From: Homarus americanus
Taxonomy: Eukaryota > Arthropoda > Malacostraca > Decapoda > Nephropidae
Direction of reading: 5' to 3'
DNA length: 64,000 nucleotides
Assembly: GCF_018991925.1 (NCBI RefSeq)
Contig: NW_024737068.1
Location: 8,453,837 to 8,517,836, forward strand
In this document: in pieces, positions 35,396 through 46,425 of the stretch
Layout of the letters: each line of letters starts with the position of its first letter
How positions within the stretch are numbered: the first letter of the stretch is position 1
Program-made: the position numbers and the translations under genes
The notes under the pieces: model-generated
Seen by the model: only the letters and a program-made list of their open reading frames with translations
Told to the model about the DNA's origin: nothing
Databases searched by the model: none

Positions 35396-35815
35396 TTCCT
35401 AATATATCACCTTGAAGTACCATTGACATTTGAAACTGAATATCACAACGAACAAACAAATATTATTTATTATTGAGACTGTGGAAGGAGAGGATATAAA
35501 GACATGTTGATGAAGATGAAGAGATGGGGTAATAGAGGGAGAGAGATAAACAAGGTGATGAAGATGGGAAGAGGGAGAATCCGTGAAGGTATCCTATTTA
35601 TACTACTGACAAACGTTTATGGTGTCTAAGAACGAGTGTTGGGGGAAGTCAGTGTCACGATGAACAGTGCCACCTGGATAAGTGCCTAGAGAAATAGTGT
35701 CACAAGGATAAGTGCCACGAGGATTAGTGCCACAAGGGTCAGTATCACAAGGAACAAATTTGCTATAAGGAACACTGCCTCAGGGATTATGCCAGCAACA
35801 CAGTGAAGGAGTGCC
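35396..35815. other. Mostly unique DNA with a short AGTGCCACAAGG repeat
   Basis: 35655-35760 carries degenerate units AGTGCCACGAGGATT / AGTGTCACAAGGATA, about six copies. No gene. Confidence 0.6.
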
Positions 35816-35824
35816 AGAGGTGTA

Positions 35825-36375
35825 GGAACAGGGAGGGAGGGAGAGAGGGAGGGAAGGAAGCAAAGAGGGAGAGAGAGAGAGGAAAGAAAGGAAGAAGTTA
35901 GAGAAGCAGGGAGGGAGTGAGGAAGCAGGGAGGGAGTGAGGGAAGTAGGAAAGGAGAGAGACGAACGCAAGGAAGGAGTGAAGGAAGCAAGGAGAGAGTG
36001 AGGAAAGCAGGGAGGTAGTAAGGGAAGCAATGAACTAGTGGGGGAAGGTTGCAGAGAGAGAGTGATGGAAGCAAGGAGGAAGTGAGGGAAGCAAGGCGGG
36101 AGTGAAGGAAGCAAGGAGGGGTTGAGGGAAGGTATCGGGGAGGGAGTGAGGGAAGGAGGGATTGAGGGAAGCAAGGCGAGTGAAGGAAGCAAGGAGGAGT
36201 GAGGGAAGCTTATCGGGGAGGGAGTGAGGAAGCAAGGAGAGTGAGGGGTTCAGGGAGGGAGAGGAAGCAAGGAGGGAGGAAGGAAGCAAGGAGGGAGAGA
36301 TAAGGTTGCAGGAGGGAGTGAGGGAAGCAAGGAGGGAGTGAGGGAAGGTATCAAGGAGGGAGTGAGGGAGGGTAA
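35825..36375. repeat. Purine minisatellite (GAGTGAGGGAAGCAAGGAGG), ~550 bp
   Basis: About 25 units of 18-22 bp. Plus strand nearly all A/G with C only in AAGCAAGG. The Ser/Leu/Pro minus frames are its complement. Confidence 0.95.
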
Positions 36376-36465
36376 CCAGCCAGCGGCCACCACCACCCCG
36401 ACCACTCACCTCACCGCCAAGTTATTAAAAAGTCAATAGCTAGGGAACACGGCTAACCCTTACCT
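36376..36465. other. Short unique segment
   Basis: Separates the purine and pyrimidine minisatellites; no gene. Confidence 0.6.
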
Positions 36466-36467
36466 AT

Positions 36468-37225
36468 TGGCTTTACCTCGCCACTACCCCTATTGCTACT
36501 TCCCTACCTCGCCACTACTCCCTATTACTACTTTCCTATCTCGCCACTACCCCTATTGCTACTTCCCTACCTCGCCACTACCCCCTTATTTCGCCACAAC
36601 CCCTATTACTACTTCCTTACCTCGCCACTACCCCTATTGCTACTTTCCTACCTCGTCACTACCCCTATTGCTACTTTCCTACCACGTCACTACCATCTTT
36701 TACCACTTCCCTACCTCGCCATTACCCCTATTGCTACTTCCCTATCTCGCCACTACTCCCTATTGTTACTTCCCTTCCTCGCCACTACCCCTTTATCTCG
36801 CCACTACCTATTTATTTCTACTTTCCTGCCCCCCACTCCCCCTTTTACTTTCCCCTCTCCTTCCTTCTTCCTATGCTATTATTTCCCTCCCGCCCCGACC
36901 CCTATTATTGCTCCCCTTCTCGCCACTACCCCTATTGCTACTTTCCTACCCCCCCCGACCCCCTACTGCTTCCCCTGCCCTCCTTTTTTTCTACCTCGTC
37001 TATTGCTACTTCCCTAGCTCGTCACTGCCCCTTATTGCTACTTCCCTACCTAGCCCCTACCCATATTGGTACTTCCCTATCTTGCCTTTACCCCAATTGC
37101 TACTTCCCTACCTCGCCCCTACCCCCTATTGCCACTTCCCTACCTCGTCATTACTCATCTAGCTACTTCCCTAACTCGCCACTATCCCTATTGCTACTTT
37201 CCTACTTCCTGTCACTACTGTCCTG
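36468..37225. repeat. Pyrimidine minisatellite (CCCTATTGCTACTTCCCTACCTCGCCACTA), ~750 bp
   Basis: About 25 units near 30-31 bp. Many copies keep CTATTGCTACTTYCCTACCTCGCCACTACC. The three long plus frames (231, 174 and 154 residues, Tyr/Pro/Thr/Leu-rich) overlap one another, which shows they are repeat by-products. Confidence 0.95.
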
Positions 37226-37497
<272 letters not shown>

Positions 37498-37499
37498 GA

Positions 37500-37862
37500 G
37501 AAACATCCCTTAGAGTGGAATAATTACTGAATGATAAGTCTTAGGGATTCAACACTTGTTCGGCCAGGAAGAAAAAGTTTTATATAAATGACAAAGAAAC
37601 ACGCAATAACGCATTAATTACTTTAGATGACTTTAAGAGCGTTATGAATGAGGGTTACGACTACATTTGCCGTTCTTAATGACTCGACCTAATTACATAG
37701 AGATAATTGCGTTATTTTCTTGGTTGTTAAAAGGTGGTTTCACTGTATCATGCTAGATGTGAAGTGATTCAAATTACATTAAACACGTAAATTAATCATA
37801 TGTCTTACTTATAATGCTATGGAGACACACACACACACACACAAGACAAATCAAGAACTCAC
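37500..37862. promoter_or_regulatory. Candidate homeodomain-site cluster beside the homeobox exon
   Basis: Unique DNA directly inside the intron next to the homeobox exon. It holds several TAAT-core sites: ATTAATTA (37613-37620), CTTAATGA (37676 area), CTAATTAC (37689-37697 area) and ATAATTGC (37703-37710 area). Dll and Hox proteins bind such cores, so autoregulation is conceivable; AT-rich DNA also yields them by chance. A (CA)n of about 18 bp sits at 37826-37843. Confidence 0.25.
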
Positions 37863-38041
37863 CTGTGTTTGTGTAAGACCAAGAGATGCAGCAAGTTCAG
37901 CGCGCTCAGGCAAGGAGAGATACTGTGTCCTCTGGAATATCTTGTTGAGGTGTTGAAGCTGCAAGGAGGAATAGATTGTTCTTGGTTTTCTCATCTTCTT
38001 GCCTTTACCATTAACCCGTACGCCGTCCAGTTCATGCTTGT
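37863..38041 (-). CDS. Dll: Distal-less homeobox protein, homeobox exon (homeodomain residues 1-44)
   Basis: The exon encodes two bases of a split codon plus 59 residues: [15 protein letters not shown], then the homeodomain from [10 protein letters not shown] to LGLTQTQ (44 residues). [16 protein letters not shown] and ASLGLTQTQ are diagnostic of the Dll/Dlx class. The acceptor is TTTCTTCCCCTGACAG before AC (phase 1; the split codon would read GAC if the previous exon ends in G). The donor is ACACAG|GTGAGT, phase 0, joining the exon at 9701. Compared with the Drosophila-type Dll homeodomain as I remember it, positions 15 (His), 18 (Lys), 19 (Ile) and 27 (Ser) differ. The frame runs back to an ATG at 38180, but that part is intronic low complexity, so the true start lies in an exon not seen here. 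Confidence 0.95.
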
Positions 38042-38089
38042 CTGTCAGGGGAAGAAACATCGGTAGAGTTAGACGATGTGTGACCTCCA

Positions 38090-38206
38090 GAGAGAGAGAG
38101 AGAGAGACATACATACATACATACATACATACATACGTGAGGGAATCATACACAAGGTGGAAGGAACTCATACACCACATACATATACTTAAGTCGTCTT
38201 CTATTG

Positions 38207-38250
<44 letters not shown>
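38090..38250. repeat. (GA)n, (CATA)n and (TC)n short tracts
   Basis: (GA)n at 38091-38106, CATA at 38107-38136, and (TC)n at 38212-38249 followed by T8. Confidence 0.95.
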
Positions 38251-38256
<6 letters not shown>

Positions 38257-38322
38257 ATCCCTTTACCGTAATTAAAACCCTGGATAATGGCTCCACTAAA
38301 TCACAACCTTTACTTAAGTAGG

Positions 38323-38360
38323 AGTGATTGGTAGTGATTAGGTCAATCATCAATCACTGA
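38323..38360. promoter_or_regulatory. Hox/Exd-like TGATTGAT cluster in an inverted arrangement
   Basis: The plus strand holds TGATTG and TGATTA followed by CAATCA and CAATCAC, all within 36 bp. ATCAATCA at 38349-38356 is TGATTGAT on the minus strand, a match to the Exd/Hox composite consensus TGATNNAT. The outer 8-bp arms AGTGATTG and CAATCACT are perfect inverted repeats. It lies about 300 bp 5' of the homeobox exon in gene sense. Drosophila Dll is a known direct Hox/Exd target, which makes the match worth testing; function here is inferred. Confidence 0.35.
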
Positions 38361-38454
38361 ACCTCATTAACGTAGCTTGTTTTAATCAATGGCCGAGTAG
38401 AGACGAGCATTAGGCAGGGATTGTGATTATGACGCATTATAAGCAGAAGCACAT

Positions 38455-38710
38455 AAGCGGAGGGAGAATAAGTGAGAAATGGTGAATATAAAGAAAGAAA
38501 GAAAGAAAAGAAAGAAAAGAAAAGAAAACCCCAAGGAGAAGAAAGAGATGTAAAGTGAAACAAATAAAAAAAAAAAAAAGATAGGCCGAGAAACGGAGAG
38601 AGAGAGAGAGATTATATAAATAGGTAAATGGTAGATGGATGGATGGAAAAGAAAAAAGAAAAAACAGTGATAGACAAAGAGAGACAGACAAAGGGAGAAA
38701 GTCATGACTG
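38455..38710. repeat. A-rich GAAAGAAA / GGATGGAT simple sequence
   Basis: AAAGAAAGAAAAG from 38490 to 38530, A13 near 38566, (GA)n at 38600 and GGATGGATGG at 38635. Minus Phe/Leu/Ser frames are by-products. Confidence 0.85.
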
Positions 38711-38859
38711 AAAGCTATGACGTACAGTTACAGCATTACACGTTAAGATATTAGTATAGCTGAATATAGCTGCACAATACTTTAAAATAATAAGCTAACA
38801 TAACCCATAATAAAACCTAACACAGCTATAGTAATCCAACATTATAGCCTAAAAAGTGG

Positions 38860-38872
38860 TCGTAGTAGAAGC

Positions 38873-38917
<45 letters not shown>

Positions 38918-39065
38918 AGTAATAGCAGTGGTAGTAATAGTAATAGTAGCTAGTTCCGAAGTAGTAATAGTAGCAGTAGTAGTAATAGTAAGTGTAGCAA
39001 TAATAGTAGTAATAATATTAGTAATAGTAGTAATAATAATAGTAGTAGTAATATTAATAGCTGTA
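38860..39065. repeat. (GTA)n / AATAGTAGT tract
   Basis: (AGT)n at 38874-38910 decaying to AATAGTAGTAATA words. Val/Ile and Thr frames are repeat-derived. Confidence 0.95.
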
Positions 39066-39704
39066 AGCATTGAAGAAATATATAAAAGTAATAATCGTAA
39101 TTATCAACAGCAGGTGAACGTACTATAAGCGAGGAACAGATCTCCTTTTGTACAATAGCATTATAGAAATCACAGATAATGACAGTGTACCCAGGTAGAA
39201 AGAGCGAGGCTTATAAAACACACTCCAGTCTCTTATTATACTCTAAAACCTTCAGACATACATCATAATCCTTCAAACTCTCAAATTACACCATAATAAT
39301 ATTGGCATAATGTCACTATTTATAAAACATCATTGTTATTAACGTTGGGTAAAGATAGGAACAATACTGTAGACTTTCAATTGTAATCAACAGCTGATTT
39401 GTACTCTAAACGGACTGACAGACGGATATACAAGCATACCCACACACACACGCACATACATACACACAGAACACAGCTACATACACGCACACACATACAC
39501 AAAAAAGTCAATTTCGATAATTGAACACGCCCGTTCTTAATACCTTGGTTTATTGTGTAGTTTATTGTTATATAATTTGATGTTATATAATTTACTAGTA
39601 TTGGTTTTGTATCAATTTATACCAGTGGTAGTATTAGCCATTGTTTATATAGACTTATATAACGGGGAATCATTAAACCCGGGTTGTATCATAGCGTGTT
39701 CAAT
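39066..39704. other. Unique AT-rich DNA
   Basis: CA-rich words at 39438-39500 and GTTATATAATTTGATGTTATATAATTTA (tandem 14-mer) at 39568. No gene. Confidence 0.6.
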
Positions 39705-39706
39705 AC

Positions 39707-39707
<1 letters not shown>

Positions 39708-39756
<49 letters not shown>

Positions 39757-39938
39757 TACTTACTTACTATTTTTATTATTATTTACTATTATTATAATTT
39801 TTATTATTACTTACTATTATTATTTATATATGTATTATTAATTATTATTAGTAGTAGTATTAGTATTATTAGTATTAATATCAAAATAAATATTATTATT
39901 ATTACACACGTCATCTCACTTAACCTAACCTAACCTAA
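39708..39938. repeat. (TTA)n degenerate tract ending in a CCTAA tract
   Basis: (TTA)n at 39711-39755, degenerate TTATTAYTTACTATTATTA to 39905, then TAACCTAACCTAACCTAA at 39921-39938, an interstitial telomere-type tract. Confidence 0.93.
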
Positions 39939-40078
39939 TACAACCAACAACAAACCAGAATTACACGATTTACTCTTAATAGTAAACTCTACTTGAATTC
40001 AGGTTTTCAATAAGTAATGAGTACTCGTTCTGGAGAGAAAACTTTTCCAGGGTTTATTCAACACCAGTGGCTTCCGGG

Positions 40079-40430
40079 GATGGTAGGTGGTGGTGGTGGT
40101 GGTGATGATTGTGGTGGTAGTGGTAGTAGTGGTGGTGGTACTAGTGGTGATAGGATGATGGTGAAATTGGTACTAATTAATTGATTAGTGGAATTGAGGT
40201 GGTAGTGAGTGGTGGTGGTGGTGGTGGTGGTGGTATTGGTACTAATTAATTGGTAATTGGTGGTAGTGGTGGTAGTAGTAGTGGTGGTGGTGGTGGTAGT
40301 GGTGGTAGTAGTAGTGGTGGTGGTGGTGGTGGTGGTGGTGGTGGTGGTGATAGGATGATGGTGGTGATAGGATGATGGTGGTGGTACTAGTGGTGGTGGT
40401 GGTAGTGGTGGTAGCAGTAATAAAAGTGAT
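40079..40430. repeat. (GGT)n/(GTA)n compound tract, ~350 bp
   Basis: GGTGGTGGT and GGTAGTAGT blocks with recurring GGTACTAATTAATTG (twice) and GATAGGATGATGG (three times), so it is a compound minisatellite. The poly-Thr minus frame is an artefact. Confidence 0.95.
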
Positions 40431-40458
40431 GATATTCGCACGACGCCTTGTGTGTAAA

Positions 40459-40820
40459 AAATAATAATAATAATAATAATAATTAACGGTTTATTGAAAG
40501 AGCTTGGCAGCCAGAAGGCTGAAAATATACAGTTACATATTTGGGGAATGGGTTACGAATTACAAATAATATACAAGTGACACAAATAAGACATATAATA
40601 ACTTAGATGGGGATCAGCTCAAACTACAGTTCATTTCAACATAGTGACAGTGTAGGGAGCAGTGTTTACTGGGAGTGAATACACTGATTTATTACATGTT
40701 ATTGATAATTTTTACAATGGTTGGGACTGGGCTGTTCTTATAGCGATCAGTTCGTGCACGTCTGGGCTGGATGCGGTTGTGGTGTCGAACAGCAATTCTC
40801 GGACAGGGGATCTCAGGTGG
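40459..40820 (-). mobile_element. 3' end of a non-LTR-type retroelement, copy B
   Basis: On the minus strand this runs from a (GT)n insertion, through a frame containing PVRELLFDTT (40790-40807) and ending at a stop at 40712, to a 3' region with TGTATATTTTCAGCCTTCTG, GCTGCC, then TTCAATAAACCGTTAATTAT and a (TTA)n tail (40459-40483). The AATAAA is at 40490-40495. The same tail occurs on the plus strand at 51635-51690. AATAAA plus a simple-repeat tail and multiple 5'-truncated copies are typical of LINE-like elements; the exact family is not identified. Confidence 0.7.
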
Positions 40821-40821
40821 T

Positions 40822-40891
<70 letters not shown>

Positions 40892-40920
40892 TGCGTGTGT
40901 GTGTGTGTGTGTGTGTGTGC
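40821..40920. repeat. (GT)n tract, ~100 bp
   Basis: About 48 GT units with one CTGCG interruption, abutting the retroelement fragment. Confidence 0.98.
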
Positions 40921-41165
40921 TGAGGCCTGTATAAATGTCACACATCCCAAATGAATAACACATCACCTGTTTGTTGGCCATCCAGGATCACATACATCAT
41001 TCACCAACACCAAATTCTACCTTGGACTATAAAAAAAAAAGACTTTGGATCCACACAGGTAAAGAAATAAAATATACACATAAAATAATACACAAAGAAT
41101 ATATTGTTTATATACTTTTTTATCTCTATCCTTATCTTTCTTAATTTTTCCTATTATTTCCTTTT
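40921..41165. other. Unique DNA
   Basis: No gene recognised. Confidence 0.6.
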
Positions 41166-41167
41166 TC

Positions 41168-41357
41168 TAGATAGATGGATGGATGAATGGATGGATAGAT
41201 GGATGGATAGATGGATGGATGGATGAATGGATGGATAGATGGATGGATAGATGGATGGATAGATGGATGGATAGATGGATGGATGGATAGATGGATGGAT
41301 AGATGGATGGATAGATGGATGGATAGATGGATGAATAGATGGATGGATAGATGGATA
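41168..41357. repeat. (GGAT)n/(AGAT)n tetranucleotide array
   Basis: GATGGATGGATA 12-mers and GGATGAAT variants for 190 bp. Met/Asp/Trp and Ile/His/Pro/Ser frames are repeat-derived. Confidence 0.97.
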
Positions 41358-41580
41358 AGAAACATTCACAAACAGGGTGTGGTAAGAATGGTGTGGCGCG
41401 CTTGTCGAGGTGATTTTTATTGTTGTTGTTGCTGACGGTAGAATGTGCTACACACTGCCTGGGAATGATTTAGAATATAAAGCAGTAAACTTAGTAAATT
41501 TGTTTAAATAATTCACCGAAATAAACTGTGAAATGTTTGTTGTGAATAGTAATAAATGTATTTCACTCACAGGAGGAATT

Positions 41581-41623
<43 letters not shown>

Positions 41624-42405
41624 ACTGTATCTCTTTATTTTTTCTTTATATCCCTCTCTGCTCTATCTCCTTCTCTTCTCTATTGCCTCCCTCTCTCTGT
41701 TCTCTCTATTCATCCATCTCTATCTACATCCATCCTCCTTCCTTCCTCTTCTCTCCTTAAGGCATCAACAAGATGTCCATAGAATTAATTTTCATCCTTA
41801 AAAATCTCAAATATAGTGACGAAAAAATTATATGGAATGTAATAATACAATACAATACAATACAATACAATAGGGTCAAGATTCTGAGGTTATACAATAT
41901 ATTTACACCACTATAGAATTGGACACGTTCAGTGAAAAATTTAAACAAGATAATTATTATATTAACTTAAAATAAACAATAATAAATATATAATAATTAA
42001 AGGTAAATAAAGGTGATAAAAAACAGTCACTTAGAGTAACAAATCGCACTTGAAAAACAAAAACAAAAAATGCGACTCACATTACGAATATAAACATCCA
42101 TCAGTTAAGTCAGAAAACGTGGGATTTTTTGGGGCCTATCTGAGCCAACCTTAACGATATATATCACGTCTCATAAGGATAAATATATAAGAAATCCTGT
42201 GAATGGTGAAGAATGTAAGATTTACGTAAATATGTCTAGAGCAAACCTTCAACGCTGTAATCATGATGTGTATTATTCAGTGTAAATGTATACTGCTGCT
42301 GAACCCTGTAGGTGCTTCAGAGTATACATATGTATATTATACTGTCTGTATTAGTACTGTATGGCTTCTAAGTCTGTATAATTAGAGTTTATTGTGTTTT
42401 TATTA

Positions 42406-42412
<7 letters not shown>
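41358..42412. other. Unique DNA with (TC)n and (CAATA)n tracts
   Basis: (TC)n at 41581-41620 followed by TC-rich DNA to 41757; a five-unit ACAAT pentamer at 41847-41871; the rest AT-rich unique. No gene. Confidence 0.6.

Positions 42413-42446
<34 letters not shown>
42413..42446. repeat. (CA)n tract
   Basis: About 16 units. Confidence 0.97.
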
Positions 42447-42447
<1 letters not shown>

Positions 42448-42805
42448 CATCATTGGTTACAGTGAAGGTAATATCGGCAATACAAACACTAGGTGGGAAC
42501 TATGTGTGAACGACAACTTATGCCGTGTATCTGTAGCTATACACGTCCAAGAACGACACAGCAACGACAAGGGCGTAGTTACAAGAACGGGGCAGCTCAC
42601 AACACGACACAATGTCAACAACCACAAATACATGAAAACTCTACTGCGAAAAGGGCTATAATAACTACACCAAATACGCAACGACGACCTATACATCAAC
42701 CACAACGACCGCACTGCAGCGACGACCACATAAACCAACCACAAAAATCACGCTGCAACAACGACCACACATCAAAGCCCCAACTCTACAACTAACGACA
42801 AGGAA
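42447..42805. other. ACGACCACA-rich degenerate DNA
   Basis: From about 42540 the words ACAACGACC, CAACAACG and ACCACAC recur, suggesting a very old short-unit repeat. Frames are open on both strands but show no recognisable protein. Confidence 0.45.
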
Positions 42806-42807
42806 GA

Positions 42808-43066
42808 AGAAACACCACCACTACCACCACTACTACCTCTACCACCACCACTACCACCTCTACCTCTACTACCTATACCACCACCACTACCACCACTACT
42901 ACCTCTACCACCACCACTACCACCTCTACCTCTACTACCTATACCACCACTATCACTACTACTACCTCTACCACCACTACCATTACCTCTACCACCACTA
43001 CCACCACTACCACCACTACCATTATTACCTCTACCACCACTACCACCACTACTTCGACCACCACCA
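42808..43066. repeat. CTACCACCACTACCACC trinucleotide-type minisatellite
   Basis: CTA/CCA triplets with a ~60-bp block (CCACTACCACCTCTACCTCTACTACCTATACC) present twice (about 42848 and 42911). Confidence 0.95.
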
Positions 43067-43660
43067 TGGGTTACGGAATCAGCTGGAGAGGAACCAAGTA
43101 GACATTACGTATTAAAGCCACGAAGGATGAAGGCGTTACACTGGAGAGACGAGTCGCCTGGGGGTGTCAGCCTGAGGGCGGAGATCTTGTCTTTATGGAC
43201 ACGCTCTTCGCCTCGACGCTACGTGACGGCCCGGCCAGCCAGCCAGTCAGTCAGCAAGCCAACCGACCCACGTCATAATGCTCCCTCTCAACTAACGGTA
43301 AGGGAGTGCTTCTGGGGGTCTGCTGGTGCCACTGCTATTTCATTTGGTGTAGCTCTTTTTGAATTTTTTTTTTTGCTTCTACTTGTTCTTTTACATCTGT
43401 TGTTTCTGTTGGGTTATCACGTTCCAATAATGTCAATCTCTTTATCTACTTAACACTAGCGATGATATTTTTCCCACGGTTAGGTTAGGTTAGGTTGGCG
43501 TGTAAATAACAAAACCTCACCAATTCAAAGACCTTCTCTCACCAACACACTAGAGTCTGTTAAATAAGGAACTCTGAACTGTGTTGTGGTGACTTTCAGA
43601 AAGCAATTACGCTCCGTACCGTTTTGTCAATGTAATAGTTAGTTTGCGTAGACGAGGTGT
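43067..43660. other. Unique DNA, GC-rich at 43120-43290; TTAGG tract at 43480-43497
   Basis: 43120-43290 is GC-rich and includes the CCAGCCAGCCAGTCAGTCAG word. (TTAGG)n of about 3.5 units lies at 43480-43497. The 108-residue plus frame (43127-43453) matches nothing I know and ends in Leu/Phe simple sequence. Confidence 0.5.
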
Positions 43661-43663
43661 GGT

Positions 43664-43733
<70 letters not shown>
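43664..43733. repeat. (GT)n tract
   Basis: About 34 units. Confidence 0.98.
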
Positions 43734-43736
<3 letters not shown>

Positions 43737-44092
43737 CGGTCTGCCTTTGTGTTTAAGTATACTTGTTAGTGTGGAGTATATTGCAGCAATATTTTTCTTT
43801 GGTATGCCTTTCAACTTATACTTTTCTCTGTGTGTGAATATAGTATGATATTCGTGTCGGTGTGTTTTAGTGTATATGTATATATTTTGCTATTTTAGTT
43901 CGTGTGTATATTCGTTATTTGTTTTATTTCTATATATGTCTTTCAGTATATCTTTCTATCTATCTATATGTACATCTCAGTATATGTATCTATTTGAATA
44001 TAGTCTAGAGCTTCTATGTATGCGTAGTGTACTTCATATATCAAGTTGTATATTGTTTTAGATTGACCAATTTTAGCTTAACCTTGTAGAAA

Positions 44093-44150
<58 letters not shown>
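43734..44150. repeat. TGTATAT-rich DNA and (GT)n
   Basis: Cryptic TGTATATGTATAT sequence from 43840 to 44050, then (GT)n at 44094-44148. Confidence 0.85.
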
Positions 44151-45200
44151 CAACATATAAACGCAAAAAAAAAAGTGTGCGTGTGCGTGTATTTGAGTGT
44201 ATATCTCAGCGTCGTGTGTGTATATCCTGGCTAAATCTGGGTTATACATCACCTCTGTATATACACAAACCCACATAAAACCGAGTATACATTTTGTGTA
44301 TATTTCAGGCAGGTGTCATTTCTAGCCCTCTAATTAAGAGTGATGACTGGTGCAACTCTATGCAGATCTAATTTAAAGTCGTTTGTCTGTCTGTGTAAAT
44401 CAACCGCCCCCCCCTACCCGCCCCCCAGCACTGCCCCGCCCCGTCCCGCCATGTCCTTCATCGTTATGTAATGTAATTTGGTTGTGTAGTGACCAATCCT
44501 CTTTGTTAGGTTCCTTCATATTTCATAACAGGATAACACTATGTTTTGGTGAGCGTATTTTTACTTCAAAATTATTTCCCTTTGATTATGGGTTATAAAA
44601 AATGGGGGGAGGGGAGTTGATATATTTACAGGGTCATCCAAAAAATTTAATCCAGATTGTTTATTAGTATTTGGTTACTCTTTTTTCATCACCCTGTATA
44701 TTGAAGTTAGTTTTCATTATTATTATACTTACAATTTTTTCATATACGAAGAGTGAATAGTAAATTTGTAAGACTACACAAAAAAATAGAATAAAAGAGT
44801 AATTGAGGAGAAAGAAAGAATGACAGAAAATGAAGAACTTAAACAAGAATAAACAACAATAAGAAACAAACACACAAGAGGTTAGAGGAGTAAATAAGAA
44901 ATACGAAGTGATCGAATAATTAAGGGCGAAAAACAGAAAGAAGAAGAACTAGCCAAAATACAATAAAAACAGAAGAAAAAAAACGAGAAAACACATCATA
45001 AAAATAAACAAATTTACATAAAAAAACACAAACACACACGCAAGCAAAATTAACACAAAAACACTATAACCCAAGGCCAAAAACAAGGCAAAAACAAACA
45101 CGAGTATAAAAAACATAAAAAAACACACAAGCACTACAGAGAAGGTTTAAGGCAAAATATTCCTCACAACTTTCAACGCAAATATTTTTAACTTAATCAA
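44151..45200. other. Unique AT-rich DNA
   Basis: C-rich tract at 44404-44450; AAACAAACACACAAG-type A-rich sequence at 44780-45130. Minus Phe/Leu/Val frames are by-products. No gene. Confidence 0.6.
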
Positions 45201-45204
45201 AATA

Positions 45205-45296
45205 ATGGATGGTGTTGAGAGTCTCTATATTCACCTCGACATATGGGAGACTTACACAGGCGATGACTACGTTCGTGGGAGCAAAGGTTCGCCAGG
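45205..45296 (+). CDS. Very weak candidate: 31-codon open frame with a consensus donor
   Basis: ATG at 45205 begins MDGVESLYIHLDIWETYTGD and the frame reaches GSKGSPG just before CCAGG|GTGAGTTAAG, a good plus-strand splice donor at 45297. The open frame extends back without stop to about 45157. The length is easily reached by chance and no family is recognised. Included only because composition is protein-like and a donor is present. Confidence 0.12.
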
Positions 45297-45394
45297 GTGA
45301 GTTAAGCCAGCCTGGGATTACTCCTTAGACGACACTGACAAAATACACAGCTTATAGTGGTTGCTGCGCCACACCCGACTGACTGTGGCTATAT

Positions 45395-45735
45395 GGTTCG
45401 TTCCGTTCGTGTTGTTCGGTGGGTGTGTGGTGTTATGTGGTCGTATTCGTTGTTGTCTATGTGGCCATGTGGGTGATGATATGTGGTCCCTGATGTTGTT
45501 GTTCACGCGGTTATGTGAGTGTGGTTATGTGGTCACATCCGTTGTTGCTGTTTGTGTGGTGTCATGTGGATGTTTTGTGACCACAGTCGTTGTTTTTCAT
45601 ATGGCCAAGTGGATGTTGTTATGTGTCCACGCTCTCTGTGTTAATGTTGGCTAAGGATATAGTTATGTGGCCATACTTGATGTGATAATGTGGCCATACC
45701 TACTGCGTCCTCATGGCCATGCTCATAGTGGCCAC
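45395..45735. repeat. Degenerate ~40-45 bp repeat (GTTATGTGGTCACATTCGTTGTTG)
   Basis: TATGTGGYCAYA, CGTTGTTGT and GTGGATGTT words recur about seven times with strong divergence. Confidence 0.65.
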
Positions 45736-45829
45736 ATTTTAGTTCTGCTGCTTTCACCACCAGTATACAGAGACGTGGGTGTATTAGTGTATTAGGGCAT
45801 GTCTGTATGTCTGTTCTAGATGTCAGGGT

Positions 45830-46110
45830 ACTCTCTCTCTCTCTCTCTCTCCTGCTCATACCTGGACAGATCGTGGGAAACAGTAGTCTGATTAATTATA
45901 CATTCCCTCATGTGTTCCCCTCCTGTCACTCTCTCGCCGCTGTCCGCCCCTCCGTGCCCTCCCCTCCGTACCCGCCCCTACGTGCCCTCCCCTACGAACC
46001 CGCCCCTCCGCACCCGCCCCTCCGTGCCCACTCTTCCGTGCCCTCCCCTGCGCACCCGCCCCTCCGTGCCCTCTCTTCCGTGCCCGCCCCTACGTATCCA
46101 TCCCTCCGAG
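45830..46110. repeat. (TC)n and CCCCTCCGTGCCCTC / CCCGCCCCTACG repeat
   Basis: (TC)n at 45831-45851. 45945-46108 holds about 11 units of 12-15 bp, GC-rich. Confidence 0.9.
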
Positions 46111-46425
46111 TGTATATGTGTGTCTCTCTCTCTCTTCCAGTTTTATCATCCTCTTCTACATTCTTTCCGTGATTTTCCTCCTCTCCTTGTCTCTTTTCCT
46201 CTTCTGTTCCCTCTTCTGTATGTATCTTATTCATTCCTCCGTGTTTTTCACCAACCCCCCTCTTCTTCCTTCTTGTCTCTCACCCTCTTCCATTCCTCCT
46301 CCTCTTCCTGCATCTTCTTCTCTCTTTTTCTCCATGTCTCTCTTCCTTTCCTCTTCTTCTCCCCCCTCCTTCTCCTCCTCCTCTGTCTGTCTGTCTGTTT
46401 ATCTGTCTGTCTGTCTGTCTCCGCT
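46111..46425. repeat. Polypyrimidine tract with (CTGT)n
   Basis: TCTTCCTCC-rich to about 46380, then (CTGT)n at 46383-46420. Leu/Ser plus frames are by-products. Confidence 0.9.

Noticed and set aside
38042..38180. Extension of the homeobox exon back to the ATG at 38180
   Set aside because: The extra residues come from CATA and GA microsatellites and pass through a good acceptor TTCTTCCCCTGACAG.
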